Origin: Pseudomonadota bacterium
GTDB taxonomy: Bacteria; Pseudomonadota; Gammaproteobacteria; Steroidobacterales; Steroidobacteraceae
Direction: 5' to 3'
Assembly: GCA_021779875.1 (NCBI GenBank)
Contig: JAJXZV010000177.1
Coordinates: forward strand, 1 to 21,255
DNA: 21,255 nt
Made by a program: the position numbers and the translations under genes. Below, piece by piece: positions 1 to 8,356 of this stretch. Under the pieces are notes generated by a model, which searched no databases, was not told the origin of the DNA, and saw nothing but the letters and a program-made list of their open reading frames with translations. Position 1 is the stretch's first letter. Each line of letters opens with the position of its first letter.

Positions 1-537
1 GGCCGCCGCTCCATCGAGGAGACCGCCGCCATCCGCACCGGCCGGCTGCGCTTCATCGACAAGATGCCCAACAACTTCAGCCACGTGGGGCTCATCCATG
101 CGATGCTGCCCAATGCCACGATCATCGACGTGCGCCGGCATCCGATGGATTCCTGCTTCAGCTCGTTCAAGCAATACTTCGCCGAGGGCCAGTCCTTCAC
201 CTACGACCTGCGGGACCTGGGGCGCTACTATCGGTGCTACCTGAGCCTTATGGACCACTGGGACGAGGTGCTGCCGGGCAAGGTTCTGCACCTGGGCTAC
301 GAGGACCTGGTGCGCGATCCCGAGGCCCACATTCGAAGGCTGCTCGGGCATTGCGGGCTGGACTTCGAGCCGCAGTGCCTGGCCTTTCACGAAACTCGCC
401 GGCCGGTGCGCACCGCGAGCGCCGAGCAGGTGCGCCAGCCGCTGTACACCTCCGGCGTCGGCTATTGGCGGCATTTCGAGCGCGAGCTCGAGCCCTTGCG
501 CGAGGCCCTGGGAGACTGCCTGCGGCGCTTCGAATAG
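1..537 (+). CDS. Sulfotransferase, C-terminal part (partial at 5' edge)
   Basis: The reading frame is open from base 1 to the TAG at 535-537 and gives 178 residues, so the N-terminal part lies outside the window. It looks like the catalytic C-terminal half of the TPR-containing sulfotransferase family, which transfers sulfate from PAPS. The family signatures seen are DKMPNNF near residues 21-27, then DVRRHPMDSCFSSFKQYF, which in sulfotransferases is the 3'-phosphate-binding Arg/Ser strand-helix, and later YEDLVRDPE and the C-terminal GVGYWRHFE. The 5'-phosphosulfate loop and any TPR repeats would be upstream and cannot be checked. The substrate is unknown. In proteobacteria such genes often sit beside TonB-dependent receptors, as here, but a functional link is inference. 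The protein ends 179 bp before the receptor start. Confidence 0.85.
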   Translation, partial: GRRSIEETAAIRTGRLRFIDKMPNNFSHVGLIHAMLPNATIIDVRRHPMDSCFSSFKQYFAEGQSFTYDLRDLGRYYRCYLSLMDHWDEVLPGKVLHLGYEDLVRDPEAHIRRLLGHCGLDFEPQCLAFHETRRPVRTASAEQVRQPLYTSGVGYWRHFERELEPLREALGDCLRRFE

Positions 538-587
538 CCCGCCGCATAGAACCCGCCGCATACAACCCGCCGCATACAACCCGCCGC
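538..587. repeat. Tandem 14-bp repeat, about 3.6 copies
   Basis: The unit CCCGCCGCATACAA is repeated head to tail at 538-551 (one change, G for C), 552-565, 566-579 and a partial copy at 580-587. The array starts directly after the sulfotransferase stop codon. The unit length is not a multiple of three and the array is not within a gene. It may be a simple slippage product; no role can be read from it. Confidence 0.85.
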
Positions 588-594
588 GTCGATC

Positions 595-610
595 TTGAAC
601 GATCGATCAA
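595..610. promoter_or_regulatory. Near-palindromic operator candidate upstream of TonB receptor 1
   Basis: TTGAACGATCGATCAA is palindromic except at positions 5 and 12. It lies 17 bp upstream of a TTGACA hexamer and 106 bp before the receptor ATG. Two closely similar 16-mers (consensus TTGAAYGNNCRATCAR) lie upstream of the other TonB receptor at 8193-8208 and 8357-8372, which is the main reason to read it as a regulator-binding site. The regulator family is unknown. Confidence 0.6.
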
Positions 611-627
611 TCGCGGCCGGGCTCGGG

Positions 628-657
628 TTGACACGCCGCATCATTGCGGGACATGAT
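628..657 (+). promoter_or_regulatory. Candidate sigma-70 promoter for TonB receptor 1
   Basis: A consensus -35 hexamer TTGACA (628-633) is followed after 18 bp by CATGAT (652-657), a poor -10. The spacer holds a small hairpin, CCGCA-TCAT-TGCGG (636-649). The site lies about 60 bp before the ATG at 717 and just downstream of the near-palindrome at 595-610. Only the -35 is strong, so the call is tentative. Confidence 0.4.
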
Positions 658-716
658 CCAGCCAAAGCGCGTGCGCCGTGGCATGCGACGACAAGATCAG
701 GGAAGGGGATGAATCG

Positions 717-3212
717 ATGCGCAAAGCACCCGAGTGTTCGGTGGTCAACCCGTTGCGCCGGCCGAACGGGGCGCGTCATTCTCCGACCAAGCTCGCCATC
801 GCGATCGCGGCCGCCTTGTCCGGCGGCGCCGCCCTGCAAGCCCTGCCGGCGCGGGCCGCGGACGGGGCCTCCGACACGACGCTCGAGGAGGTCATCGTCA
901 CGGCCCGCAAGCGGGCGGAGAACCTTCAGGACGTTCCGATCAGCATCGACGTGTTCACGTCCAAGGACCTGCGAAATCTGAACATTTCGCAGTTCGAGGA
1001 CTACGCGACCATGGTGCCGTCCATCTCCTTCGTGAGCGCGGGTCCCGGCACCCAGACCTTCGTGATGCGCGGCGTATCGGATGGCAGCAATCCGAACTAC
1101 GCGAACCAGGCGAGCACCGCGTTCCTGGTCGACGACATGTCGATGAACTACTACGGCACGACGCCCGATCTACACTTGTACGACATCGAACGCATCGAGG
1201 TGCTGAACGGGCCGCAGGGCACGACCTTCGGTGCGGGCGCCATGGCCGGCGCGCTGCGCTTCATCACCAACAAGCCCGATCCGTCCGGATTCAGCGCCGG
1301 CGTCGACGTGGACGGCGGCAAGGTGGAGAGCGGCTCCCACAATGCGTTGGTCGAGGGTTTCGTCAATCTGCCGATCATCGCCGACTGGACGGCGGTGCGG
1401 ATCTCGGCGTTCAGCGACTATCACGGCGGTTTCATCAACAACCTGAACGTGAACCGCAATTGGGTCAACGGCACGACCTCGAACAATTCGCAGTGGGCCG
1501 GAAAGAACTACAACACGGAGAAGGTGACCGGCGCGCGCATCGCGCTCGGCCAGAAGATCGCGGACGGCTGGAAGGCGACGCTGACCTACAGCTATCAGCG
1601 CCAGCTCACCCACGGCGCCTGGGACCAGACCCCGACCATCGGCGGGGCGGTCGATTCGAACGGCAATCTGGTCAATGGGCCCGTGCGATCCATAGGCGAG
1701 CACAACGTGGCGCGCTTCGGGCCGGAGTTCAAGCAGAACTACGCCAAGACGCTCGATTTCCACCTGGACGGGGACGTGGGCATCGGCGACCTGGTGTTCG
1801 CGAGCACCTACTGGGCGCAGGACGACCGGTTGGTGAACGAGTACTCGGAATACATGCAGTACGTGAACACGAGTTCGCTCAACGCGACCTCGCGGCAGGC
1901 GTTCGCCTGCGCGACCGACCCCATCAACGGCAGCGGTTTCAGCGGCTGCAGCGCGCCGACGCAGTACTACGACTACATCCAGCACATCCAGCGCTGGTCG
2001 AACGAGCTGCGCCTGCAGTCGAAGGCCGGCGGGTGGTTCCACTGGCTGGTGGGCGGTTACTGGGAGAAGACGCGCGACGTCTACAGCAACTACTATCACA
2101 TGCCGGGTCTGCAGACCTCGGGCCAGCAGTGGCAGGCCTACGCGGCCTACTACGGCCAGACGGGCCTACCGCCCAAGCCGGACGACTGGTACAGCTACCA
2201 GTCGCGCTCCGATTATCTGCAGGTCACCGAATTCGCCAACGTGACCTTCGACATCACGCCGCGCCTGCACCTCGAGGCGGGGACGGTGCATTTTCACTCG
2301 AGTTTCAACAATTACTCCGAAGGCGGCTTCTGGTACGCGCCGCAGTCGCTGAGCGCCGCCCCGGGCGGCGACAGCCACTGGAACAGCAAGGTCGGCCTGA
2401 GCTACAACGCCACGAACAACGTGCTGGTGTACGCCGATGCGGCGCAGGGGTTCCGCGACGGCGGCGTCAATGCCGGGCTGCCCCAGCCATGCCTCAAGAA
2501 TGGCGCGACCCCGCAGTTCACGCCGGACACCGTGACCAACTACGAGCTCGGCCTGAAGACGGCCATGCTCGACAAGCGCCTGATCTGGAACAGCGCCATC
2601 TACTACATGCCCTGGAAGAACCTGCAGTCGCTGATCTACGACCCGGCCGTGTGCGCCGCGAGCAGCTTCAACGCCAACATAGGCGACGCCCGCATCTACG
2701 GCATGGAATCCGACGTGAAGTTCCAGGCGACCTCGTTCTGGAGCATGGAGGTGTCGGCGAGCTACAACGACTCGCGCGTGCAGAGCGACAACTACTACAA
2801 TGCGAACTTCCAGGTGGCGCCGGGCGAGCGCCTGCCGTACGTGCCGTACTTCGACTGGAGCGCCAACACCCGTTACGAGGCGCCGCTGAAGGACACGCTG
2901 CACGGCTACGTGCAGTACGACGTGGCGCACAAGGGCGATATGTGGAACGACCTGCAGACCAACGGCTCGAACGGGCTGCCGCGCGTGCTGCAGCCCGGAT
3001 ATTCGGTGATGAACCTGCGCTTCGGCCTGAACGAGGTGGGCGCGAACTGGCTGACGGAGTTGTACATCACGAACCTGACCAACAAGAACGCGGTGATCTA
3101 CACGAACGAGGGCAACTTCGATCTGCGCCAGACCGTGAACGAGCCGCGCGTGTTCGGCCTGCGGCTGTCCTATCGATTCGGCAAGCGGGGAGCCGGCGCC
3201 GCCCAGGACTGA
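717..3212 (+). CDS. TonB-dependent outer-membrane receptor 1
   Basis: This is an 831-residue outer-membrane active transporter. I chose the ATG at 717, preceded by GGAAGGGGA about 8 bp upstream; an upstream in-frame GTG at 678 has no such site. A long signal peptide ends near ALPARA (residues 42-47). The TonB box region, with LEEVIVTARKR and LQDVPISI, follows, then the plug domain with VMRGVSDGS, FLVDDM and the typical IERIEVLNGPQGTTFGAG. The rest is the 22-strand barrel, rich in alternating aromatic strands. The protein belongs to the broad proteobacterial group of receptors for large or carbon-rich ligands, not an obvious siderophore type; the ligand cannot be told. Oddly, the last strand (LRLSYRF) is followed by ten more residues ending in Asp, whereas barrels usually end in an aromatic residue. 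A methyltransferase gene follows after 37 bp. Confidence 0.93.
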   Translation: MRKAPECSVVNPLRRPNGARHSPTKLAIAIAAALSGGAALQALPARAADGASDTTLEEVIVTARKRAENLQDVPISIDVFTSKDLRNLNISQFEDYATMVPSISFVSAGPGTQTFVMRGVSDGSNPNYANQASTAFLVDDMSMNYYGTTPDLHLYDIERIEVLNGPQGTTFGAGAMAGALRFITNKPDPSGFSAGVDVDGGKVESGSHNALVEGFVNLPIIADWTAVRISAFSDYHGGFINNLNVNRNWVNGTTSNNSQWAGKNYNTEKVTGARIALGQKIADGWKATLTYSYQRQLTHGAWDQTPTIGGAVDSNGNLVNGPVRSIGEHNVARFGPEFKQNYAKTLDFHLDGDVGIGDLVFASTYWAQDDRLVNEYSEYMQYVNTSSLNATSRQAFACATDPINGSGFSGCSAPTQYYDYIQHIQRWSNELRLQSKAGGWFHWLVGGYWEKTRDVYSNYYHMPGLQTSGQQWQAYAAYYGQTGLPPKPDDWYSYQSRSDYLQVTEFANVTFDITPRLHLEAGTVHFHSSFNNYSEGGFWYAPQSLSAAPGGDSHWNSKVGLSYNATNNVLVYADAAQGFRDGGVNAGLPQPCLKNGATPQFTPDTVTNYELGLKTAMLDKRLIWNSAIYYMPWKNLQSLIYDPAVCAASSFNANIGDARIYGMESDVKFQATSFWSMEVSASYNDSRVQSDNYYNANFQVAPGERLPYVPYFDWSANTRYEAPLKDTLHGYVQYDVAHKGDMWNDLQTNGSNGLPRVLQPGYSVMNLRFGLNEVGANWLTELYITNLTNKNAVIYTNEGNFDLRQTVNEPRVFGLRLSYRFGKRGAGAAQD

Positions 3213-3249
3213 GGACCGGCGCGGCCGGGCGGAGGAGGCGCGTCGTACC

Positions 3250-4116
3250 ATGAACGAGCCCGTCATTTCCGGGGTGTCCGATACGGCGCGCTGGGTGGCG
3301 CTGTACCGGGCCTGGGAATCGATGCGGCCCGACGCGCTCTTTCGCGATCCGTACGCCGAACGGTTTGCCGGCGCGCGCGGCGCGGCGATGGCCGAGTTCA
3401 TGCCGCGCGCGGCCCGCAACGGCTGGCCGATCATCGCCCGCACCCGGCTGCTGGACGACCAGGTGCTCTCGGCCATCCGCCGGGGATGCGACTGCGTGGT
3501 GAACCTGGCCGCCGGCTTCGACACGCGGCCGTACCGGCTCGAGTTGCCCGCGAGCCTGCGCTGGATCGAGGCGGATCTGCCCGCCGTGATCGAGGAGAAG
3601 GAGCGGCTCCTCGCCGACTCGAAGCCACGCTGCCGGCTCGCCCGCGTGGGCGTGGATCTCGTGGACGCCGTGGCCCGAGGCGCAATGCTGCGCACCGCGG
3701 TCGAGGGATCGAGCCGCGCGTTGGTCCTCACCGAAGGTCTCCTCGTGTATCTCGAGGACCGCGAGGTGCGGGCGCTCGCAGCCGATCTGCGGGCGATCGG
3801 AGCGGTTCAGGAGTGGCTCATCGACCTCGCCTCACCGGGCTTGCTCGCCATGATGCAAGGCAGTATGGGCCGGCAGCTCGTCAATGCGCCGATGAAGTTC
3901 GCCCCGCCCGCGGGGGTCGGCTACTTCGAGGCGCTGGGATGGCGCGTCGAGCAGGTGGAACCGATGCTGCGCGCGGCGGCTCGCTGGCGCCGGGTTCCCT
4001 TTCTGCTGCGGATGTTCGCGCGCCTGCCGCAGCCCGATCCGAGACGACCGGGCCGCGCACCGTGGTCCGCCGTGGTCCGGCTCGCGCGCGAGACGCCGCC
4101 CATCGCCGGGCGGTAA
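3250..4116 (+). CDS. Class I SAM-dependent methyltransferase, leucine carboxyl methyltransferase (LCMT) family
   Basis: The 288-residue product fits the LCMT/PPM1-like family of SAM-dependent O-methyltransferases (the TIGR00027-type bacterial group). Visible hallmarks are the N-terminal SDTARWVALYRAWES and FRDPYAERFAG, the SAM-binding strand and loop VVNLAAGFDTRPYRL (about residues 83-97), the acidic ribose-contacting strand WIEADLP, and LVLTEGLLVYL (about 158-168), which is diagnostic for the family. The true substrate of bacterial members is mostly unknown; several act on small carboxylates or polyketides. The ATG at 3250 lies 37 bp after the receptor stop with GGAGGAGG just upstream, so the gene is probably cotranscribed with the receptor and with the two genes that follow. 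Confidence 0.88.
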   Translation: MNEPVISGVSDTARWVALYRAWESMRPDALFRDPYAERFAGARGAAMAEFMPRAARNGWPIIARTRLLDDQVLSAIRRGCDCVVNLAAGFDTRPYRLELPASLRWIEADLPAVIEEKERLLADSKPRCRLARVGVDLVDAVARGAMLRTAVEGSSRALVLTEGLLVYLEDREVRALAADLRAIGAVQEWLIDLASPGLLAMMQGSMGRQLVNAPMKFAPPAGVGYFEALGWRVEQVEPMLRAAARWRRVPFLLRMFARLPQPDPRRPGRAPWSAVVRLARETPPIAGR

Positions 4117-4146
4117 GCTGCCGCGGAGACTGGAGGTGAGCGAACC

Positions 4147-4398
4147 ATGACCGAGACGATCACGGGTTGGCGTTGCATCGGTTGCGGCAGGATTCAGGTC
4201 GACGGGGCGTGCGTCGGGATCTGCCAGGATCGGGCGGTGCGGCTCGTGCCGGCCGAGGAATACGAGCGTCTGGCGGAGCGCAATCGCCGCCTCGAGTCCA
4301 TCGTGATGCGCCTGGTGCGCTCGAAGCCGCATCCGGATGCATGGGAGCAGTCCTTCAAGGCATTGCAGGCCGAGGCGATCGAGCTGAGCCGCGGCTAG
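4147..4398 (+). CDS. Small four-cysteine (zinc-ribbon-like) protein
   Basis: An 83-residue cytoplasmic protein with no signal peptide. The N-terminus carries WRCIGCG (C10, C13), then C22 and C26 in ACVGICQDR, a CxxC...CxxxC arrangement that could bind one metal ion. A charged helical region follows (about residues 36-60, EEYERLAERNRRLESIVMRL), predicted as a short amphipathic helix that may dimerise. GGAGGTGAG lies about 8 bp before the ATG. The gene starts 30 bp after the methyltransferase and ends 20 bp before the MBL-fold gene, so the three are probably one transcript. I recognise the general WxCxxCG...CxGxCxDR pattern from hypothetical proteins but know of no function. Confidence 0.75.
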   Translation: MTETITGWRCIGCGRIQVDGACVGICQDRAVRLVPAEEYERLAERNRRLESIVMRLVRSKPHPDAWEQSFKALQAEAIELSRG

Positions 4399-4418
4399 AG
4401 GGTGATATTCTCCGGGGC

Positions 4419-5453
4419 GTGAGGCCCATCTTTCACGCGGCGCTCGTCAACGGGGCATTCGGCGATCCCGGGGTCTGCGTGGACCTGAAGTTCGAGCGCC
4501 GGGCGATCCTCTTCGACATCGGCGAGATCGCGGCGCTGCCCGCCCGCACGATCCTGCGCGTCACCGACGTCTTCGTCTCGCACACCCACATGGATCACTT
4601 CTGCGGCTTCGATCACCTGTTGCGGGTGCGCCTGGGGCGCGATGCCGGCGTGAGCCTGTACGGTCCCGCGAATTTCCTCGCGCAGCTGGAGCACAAGCTC
4701 GCCGCGTACACCTGGAACCTCCTCGAGAACTACCGGACCGACATGGTCATCGTCGCCCACGAGCTCGCCGGCGAGGGGCGCGTGCGCCGCGCGCGGTTCA
4801 GCAGCCGCCGGCGATTCGCGCGCGAGGACCTGCCGGACGTCCGGGCCGCGCAGGGGTTGCTGCTGGAGACGCCGCTGTTCCGCGTGCGAGCCGTGCCGCT
4901 CGAGCACCACGACATCACCTCGCTCGCATTCTCCTTCGAGGAGAGCGTGCACATGAACGTCTGGAAGAACCGTCTGGAGGAGCTGCGTCTGCCGACCGGG
5001 CCATGGCTCGGGGAGTTGAAGAGACAGGCCCGCGCCGGCGCGCCGGACGAGACACCCATCGGCATCCGCTGGCGCACGCGCGAGGGCTCGCACGATCGGA
5101 CCATGACGCTGGGGGAGCTCAAGCGCAGGGTGCTCGAGTTCGTGCCCGGGCAGAGGGTCTGCTACGTGACCGACGTGGCCGACAACGCACGCAACCGCAG
5201 CGCCGTCACCGAGTTCGTGCGCGGTGCCGACCTCTTGTTCATCGAGGCCGTATTTCTCGACGCAGACCGCGAGCTCGCGGCGCGCAAGGGGCACCTCACC
5301 GCACGCGCCGCGGGTTCGATGGCCCGGGCCGCGGGGGTCGGTGCGGCCGTGCCATTTCACTTCTCCTCCCGCTACCACGGGCGGGATGCGGAGCTGCGCC
5401 GTGAGTTCGCCGAAGCGTGGCTCACGGCGCAGGGGGTTCCTCAGAACTTGTAG
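4419..5453 (+). CDS. MBL-fold metallo-hydrolase, ribonuclease Z-like
   Basis: A 344-residue metallo-beta-lactamase-fold protein. The metal site SHTHMDH (H55, H57, D59, H60) is intact. Further ligand candidates appear in order: LEHHD, YVTDVADN, FIEAVFLDAD, KGHLTARAAG and FHFSSRY. The last two resemble the C-terminal HSTA and THFSxRY signatures of tRNase Z, so this is an RNase Z-like phosphodiesterase relative; it may act on RNA ends or another phosphodiester. The start is taken as the GTG at 4419 because the resulting N-terminus (RPIFHAALVNGAFGDPG) begins like its relatives. Its Shine-Dalgarno is poor (GAGGG about 17 bp upstream), so it may be translated by coupling to the preceding gene. The 3' end overlaps the end of TonB receptor 2 on the other strand by 13 bp. 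Confidence 0.85.
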   Translation: MRPIFHAALVNGAFGDPGVCVDLKFERRAILFDIGEIAALPARTILRVTDVFVSHTHMDHFCGFDHLLRVRLGRDAGVSLYGPANFLAQLEHKLAAYTWNLLENYRTDMVIVAHELAGEGRVRRARFSSRRRFAREDLPDVRAAQGLLLETPLFRVRAVPLEHHDITSLAFSFEESVHMNVWKNRLEELRLPTGPWLGELKRQARAGAPDETPIGIRWRTREGSHDRTMTLGELKRRVLEFVPGQRVCYVTDVADNARNRSAVTEFVRGADLLFIEAVFLDADRELAARKGHLTARAAGSMARAAGVGAAVPFHFSSRYHGRDAELRREFAEAWLTAQGVPQNL

Positions 5454-8134
5454 CCGAACGTCACGCCGAGAATCCGCGGCCGCAGCGGAGTCTGCGCGAC
5501 GATGAACTGATCGGTGCTCGTGAACACCGCGGCGTTGGAATTGCTGAGATTCTCGCCGAACACCGACACCGTCCACGCGTCCTTGCCGATGCCGAACGAG
5601 GCATCGTAGGTCGTGTAGGCCGGGTCCTCGAACCGCAGCCGCGAGGTGTTCACGGCGCCCGCCTGCGCGATCGTCGGATTCGCGCCCGCCTGGGTGAACG
5701 AGTGGCCGACGTGCGTCGCGCCGACCTGGAGGAACGGATTGTAGCCGTCGAAGCTCCATTCGTAGCGGGCGCGCAGGTTGAACTGCACCGGCGGGGAATC
5801 GGCGGTCGGGGAGCCGATCGGGCCGAACGGATTGCTGATCGGCGTGCAGGTCGAGCCGCTGCAGATCTGGGTGATCGGTTTGCCGAAGTTCACGCTCTTC
5901 GGATTGTTGTCGATCAGCGCCGGCGAATTGGTCTGTTCGCTGTGGTTCCAGGAGGCCGCACCCTGGACCGTGAGTCCGCTGGTCACCCGTGCAACCAGCG
6001 AGGTCTCCAGTCCCTTGACCAGGAAGTTCTGGCCGTTGGTGTCGTAGAACACGTTGCCCACGATGCCGGGGTTGAAGAACGCCACCTGGACGTTGTCCCA
6101 GTTCTCCCGGTACACGGCGCCGTTCCACTGCAGCCGGTGATCGAAGAACTCGGTCTTCCAGCCGATCTCGTTGTTGGTCAGCTTGTCCGACAAGTACGAC
6201 GAGGGCAGCAGGTACTGAGCCTGCCCATCCGGGCCGACCGCATGGGCGGTGCCGCCGTTCTGGTTGAAGCCGCCCGGCCGGAAGCCTTGCGAATAGGTGT
6301 AGTACAACATGGCGTCCGAGGTCACGTGCCAGGTCAGGTTGCCGCGGCTCTTGAAGCCGGATTCCGTGTCGTGCAGATTCTGGGCATTGAGGTTGTAGGC
6401 GAGCGTCTGGCAGCCGCCGGCCGGTGTGCCCTGTTCGAAGCAGCCGAAGCTCGGGCTGACGCTTCCCTGGAACGAATTCTTGAACTCATAGTGGCGGGTG
6501 CCGAGGGTCGCGGTCAGAACCTTCGGAATCAGATCGTAGTCCATGGACAGGAAGAACGCCGTCTGGCGCGTATCGCGCATGTCGTCCTGGTAGAAGGAAC
6601 TGTTCGGGGTCTGAAGGCCGGGGTTCGCGACCGTGGTCCCGGGCACCGTGCCGATGTCCGAGAGGCAGCCCGTGTTGCCGGGCGTACCGGCCGGGCCGTT
6701 CGACGTGCACGAGGGCATGGTCTTGTAGCGCCAGTCGGTCTGGTCGTACAGTTTGTTGTCCTCGAAGAACGCGCCGCCGATGGCGCGGAACCGCCAGTCA
6801 TCGGGCGTGCTCAGGCGGAACTCGTTCTGCAGGTGCGCGTTCTGCTCCGTGGAGTGCCATACGGCGCTCGGCGAGAAGCAGGTCGAGCGCAGGCTCTGGT
6901 TGCCGCCCGTCCCCGGGCCGTAGCACTGGTAGTAGTCGGCGTACACGCCGCGCGCGTAGTTCGTGTAGTCGCCGACCTGGTCGACCTTGCGCACGAGGTA
7001 GCCGCCGGTGTAGACGGCCTTCAAGGCGCCGAGCTTGCCGTTCACCGTCCATGACGTGTTCTCGAACCGGTCGCGGTCGTAGGCGTTGTTGAACAGCGTC
7101 GCCTGCAGCGGCTGCAGCGGCGCGCCGTCGGAGGCGTTCGGCTGCTGGTAGAACACCCCATCCGCCTCCATGTTCTGGTAGAGCTGCGTGATGAGCACGT
7201 TCCAGTCGTCGTTGATCTTGTACAGCGCCTCGAGGCGCATGCCCTGGTAGGTGACCGGGTTGATGTCGTTCGCGGCGATGTTGTAGTTGTTGATCGACGG
7301 GCTGCCGGGCGGGACGCAGTAGCCGTTGTTCGGCTGGCCGTTCGGGCACTGTCCGTTGGTCGCCGGGTAGTTCGCGTAATGGATGCCGATGTCGGTGTTC
7401 TTGCGCGTGAACGTCGCCGGCACGTTGTCGATGTAGCCGCCGCGCCGGTCGTTGTAGATCACGCCGCGCACCGCGAGGGTGTCGGCGATCACGGGCAGGT
7501 TCAGCACGGCCGTGAGGTTGCTGTTCGGCGCGCCGCCGGCGGTGACGCCGTAGCCGGCCGTCACGTTGCCCTCGGTGACGTCGAGCTTCGGCTCGTTGGT
7601 GATGTAGCGGATCACGCCGGCCTCGGCGCCGGCGCCGAACAACGTGCCCTGCGGTCCCTCGAGCACCTCGATTCGGTTCAGGTCGGCCGCATAGATGTCC
7701 AGATTGCGGCCCGGCAGCTGGCCGGATTGGTTGTCGAGGTAGATGGCGACGTTCGGCCACACGGCCGTCGAGCCGCTGCCCTGGCTGGGCTGCGAACCGG
7801 CGCTCAAGCCGCGCATGAAGATCTCGCTCTGGCCCGGGCCGTTGTTGGCGGTCGATACGTTCGGCAGGTATTTGAGGTAGTCGTCGAAGGTCGCAATGTT
7901 CAACTGCGCGAGCGCCTGTCCGGTGAGCGCCTGCATCGAGATCGGCACGTCCTGCATGCTCTCCGAGCGGCGCTGCGCGGTGACGATGATCTCGCCGAGC
8001 GCGTCCGATCCGGTGTCGCTGGAGTTGCCCGCCGCCATCGCGCCCGGCGCGGCGGCCACGCCCCCGAGGATGGCGGCTATCGCGCACGAAAGCCTCGACT
8101 TCAGGTCATGCACACCCGGCCTGCTGATCGCCAT
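5441..8134 (-). CDS. TonB-dependent outer-membrane receptor 2
   Basis: An 897-residue receptor. The start ATG at 8132-8134 follows AAAGGGAGACTTGCC, a good Shine-Dalgarno at proper spacing; the frame stays open further upstream to 8368, but that part has no signal peptide or ribosome site. A signal peptide ends near APGAMA (residue 34). Then come LGEIIVTAQRRSESMQDVPISM (TonB box and plug start), FMRGLSAGS, LNRIEVLEGPQGTLFGAGAEAG and a C-terminal barrel ending in VTFGYKF, the usual terminal Phe. It is a paralogue-type relative of receptor 1 in the same window, not a duplicate. The ligand is unknown. Two copies of the 16-bp near-palindrome also found before receptor 1 lie upstream. The coding end overlaps the MBL gene tail by 13 bp. 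Confidence 0.93.
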   Translation of the reverse strand: MAISRPGVHDLKSRLSCAIAAILGGVAAAPGAMAAGNSSDTGSDALGEIIVTAQRRSESMQDVPISMQALTGQALAQLNIATFDDYLKYLPNVSTANNGPGQSEIFMRGLSAGSQPSQGSGSTAVWPNVAIYLDNQSGQLPGRNLDIYAADLNRIEVLEGPQGTLFGAGAEAGVIRYITNEPKLDVTEGNVTAGYGVTAGGAPNSNLTAVLNLPVIADTLAVRGVIYNDRRGGYIDNVPATFTRKNTDIGIHYANYPATNGQCPNGQPNNGYCVPPGSPSINNYNIAANDINPVTYQGMRLEALYKINDDWNVLITQLYQNMEADGVFYQQPNASDGAPLQPLQATLFNNAYDRDRFENTSWTVNGKLGALKAVYTGGYLVRKVDQVGDYTNYARGVYADYYQCYGPGTGGNQSLRSTCFSPSAVWHSTEQNAHLQNEFRLSTPDDWRFRAIGGAFFEDNKLYDQTDWRYKTMPSCTSNGPAGTPGNTGCLSDIGTVPGTTVANPGLQTPNSSFYQDDMRDTRQTAFFLSMDYDLIPKVLTATLGTRHYEFKNSFQGSVSPSFGCFEQGTPAGGCQTLAYNLNAQNLHDTESGFKSRGNLTWHVTSDAMLYYTYSQGFRPGGFNQNGGTAHAVGPDGQAQYLLPSSYLSDKLTNNEIGWKTEFFDHRLQWNGAVYRENWDNVQVAFFNPGIVGNVFYDTNGQNFLVKGLETSLVARVTSGLTVQGAASWNHSEQTNSPALIDNNPKSVNFGKPITQICSGSTCTPISNPFGPIGSPTADSPPVQFNLRARYEWSFDGYNPFLQVGATHVGHSFTQAGANPTIAQAGAVNTSRLRFEDPAYTTYDASFGIGKDAWTVSVFGENLSNSNAAVFTSTDQFIVAQTPLRPRILGVTFGYKF

Positions 8135-8192
8135 GGCAAGTCTCCCTTTTGTGTTTATTGCTCTGTGGCGCCCACGGGAGGCGCGCTGCTGG

Positions 8193-8208
8193 TTGAACGC
8201 CCAATCAA
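8193..8208. promoter_or_regulatory. Near-palindromic operator candidate, proximal copy upstream of TonB receptor 2
   Basis: TTGAACGCCCAATCAA differs from the copy before receptor 1 at only three positions (8, 9 and 11), and the flanking TC is shared. It lies 58 bp upstream of the receptor ATG. Confidence 0.6.
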
Positions 8209-8356
8209 TCCGATCTCCCTTGGCGTACAGGCCGAGTGTCGCGCAACCGCGCGTCGGACGCAAGATCATGAAGGGGGCAGCGGTAAAGCCATCAAATACA
8301 GAAGTTTGGCTCGTATGAGCGTGGCATGTCGAAGGGATGCCGGAGGGGCGGACTGA

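Noticed and set aside
678..716. Earlier GTG start for TonB receptor 1
   Set aside because: No ribosome site, adds a charged tail before the signal peptide; the ATG at 717 is better placed.
734..3253. Long open frame overlapping TonB receptor 1 in another frame
   Set aside because: Arg-rich, low-complexity product, typical of GC-rich shadow frames; the receptor frame has clear domains and a ribosome site.
5417..7054. Long open frame on the plus strand over TonB receptor 2
   Set aside because: Val/Ala/Arg-rich composition and no domain; antisense shadow of the receptor.
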